From Gammaproteobacteria bacterium (lineage in GTDB: Bacteria; Pseudomonadota; Gammaproteobacteria; Eutrophobiales; Eutrophobiaceae), in NCBI GenBank assembly GCA_015661095.1, contig JACVQI010000174.1, forward strand, positions 1-6,155: a DNA stretch of 6,155 nucleotides, read 5' to 3'. Shown here piece after piece: positions 5,532-6,155 of this stretch. Under the pieces are notes generated by a model. It was not told the DNA's origin. It made no database searches and saw only the letters and a list, made by a program, of their open reading frames with translations. Position 1 is the first letter of the stretch. Each line of letters starts with the position of its first letter. The position numbers and the translations under genes are program-made.

Positions 5532-6155
5532 TTTCACCAGTAGCATCTGGAGCTGGGGCATCGGTCTGGTGACCGTCATCAGCATTATCGCGTTGTTCGT
5601 GTTCGCCATGAAGTTATCAGGCCGCAGGAAGAAACCCGGCGAACAGGCCGAGTCCGTCGGCCATGTCTGGGACGAAGACCTGCATGAACTGAATAATCCG
5701 CTGCCGCGCTGGTGGCTGAACCTGTATCTGCTCACCCTGATCTGGGGCGGGATCTACTTGTTCCTGTATCCTGGCCTCGGCAGTTTCAGCGGCTACCGGA
5801 ACTGGAGTCAGCAGAATCAGTATGTAGCGGAAGTCGAGCAGGCCGAACTACAATACGGGCCGATCTATGCGCAATTCCTGAACCAGGATCTGAATGATCT
5901 GGCACGAAATCCCGCTGCCCTCACCATCGGCGCGCGGTTGTTCGCGACTTACTGCACCACCTGTCATGGCTCCGATGCCGGCGGCGCTAATGGTTTACCG
6001 AATCTGACGGACCAGGACTGGCTCTACGGCGGTGACCCGCAGTCGATCAAAACCAGCATCATGGATGGTCGGCAAGGCGTTATGATCGCCTGGCAGGACA
6101 TTCTCGGCACGGAAGGAGTGTTCAATGTCGCGGAATACGTGCGTACCCTCAGCGG
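5524..6155 (+). CDS. ccoP: CcoP, di-haem cytochrome c subunit III (3' truncated)
   Basis: CcoP is the di-haem cytochrome c subunit that accepts electrons from soluble cytochrome c and passes them towards CcoO. The window holds the first 210 residues of about 300 expected. Visible are an N-terminal helix (about 9-29), the CcoP signature VGHVWDEDLHELNNPLPRWW (residues 45-64) and a second helix (about 65-84). After a helical linker comes the first cytochrome c domain with CTTCH (Cys144, Cys147, His148). GLPNLTDQDWLYGG follows, then the probable haem Met ligand Met187 in GVMIAW, where most CcoP proteins have MPAW. The domain ends VAEYVRTLS at the edge; the second haem domain lies outside. The start overlaps ccoQ by 8 bp and has a good ribosome binding site. 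Confidence 0.96.
   Translation, partial: MADFTSSIWSWGIGLVTVISIIALFVFAMKLSGRRKKPGEQAESVGHVWDEDLHELNNPLPRWWLNLYLLTLIWGGIYLFLYPGLGSFSGYRNWSQQNQYVAEVEQAELQYGPIYAQFLNQDLNDLARNPAALTIGARLFATYCTTCHGSDAGGANGLPNLTDQDWLYGGDPQSIKTSIMDGRQGVMIAWQDILGTEGVFNVAEYVRTLS

Overview
The window is a cbb3-type cytochrome c oxidase locus (a high-affinity terminal oxidase for low oxygen) with two divergent gene sets. The repeat families, the gene order and the FNR/ANR-type operator suggest a gammaproteobacterium of moderate to high GC. This is inference, and no genus can be named from the sequence.

Layout. Positions 1-288 hold no convincing gene, only inverted repeats and copies of palindromic intergenic repeats. On the minus strand are ccoS (289-441) and, upstream of it, ccoI/fixI (644-3095). 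The 202-bp gap between them carries two further palindromic repeats. Positions 3096-3318 are a divergent control region with a perfect FNR/ANR box, TTGAT-GAAA-ATCAA, at 3237-3250. On the plus strand are ccoN (3319-4740), ccoO (4744-5358), ccoQ (5364-5531) and ccoP (5524 to the window edge, truncated). They are tightly packed and look like one operon.

How the genes work together. CcoN is the catalytic haem b/b3-CuB subunit, CcoO and CcoP are membrane-anchored c-type cytochromes that deliver electrons, and CcoQ is a small accessory subunit. CcoI is a P1B-type copper ATPase and CcoS a small membrane protein. Both are needed in studied bacteria to supply the copper and cofactors that mature CcoN.

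Main anomaly. ccoI is split by an exact 10-bp tandem duplication (1553-1562 and 1563-1572) a few codons before the phosphorylation motif DKTGT. Removing one copy restores a single 813-residue ATPase. As read here the first product stops at 520 residues without its catalytic cytoplasmic domain. This is a recent slippage mutation, a phase-variable site, or an assembly error. The new stop happens to sit in the context UUU-UGA, where a +1 slip would re-enter the correct frame exactly at DKTGT. No wholly new system is visible; the rest is a standard, well-conserved oxidase locus.
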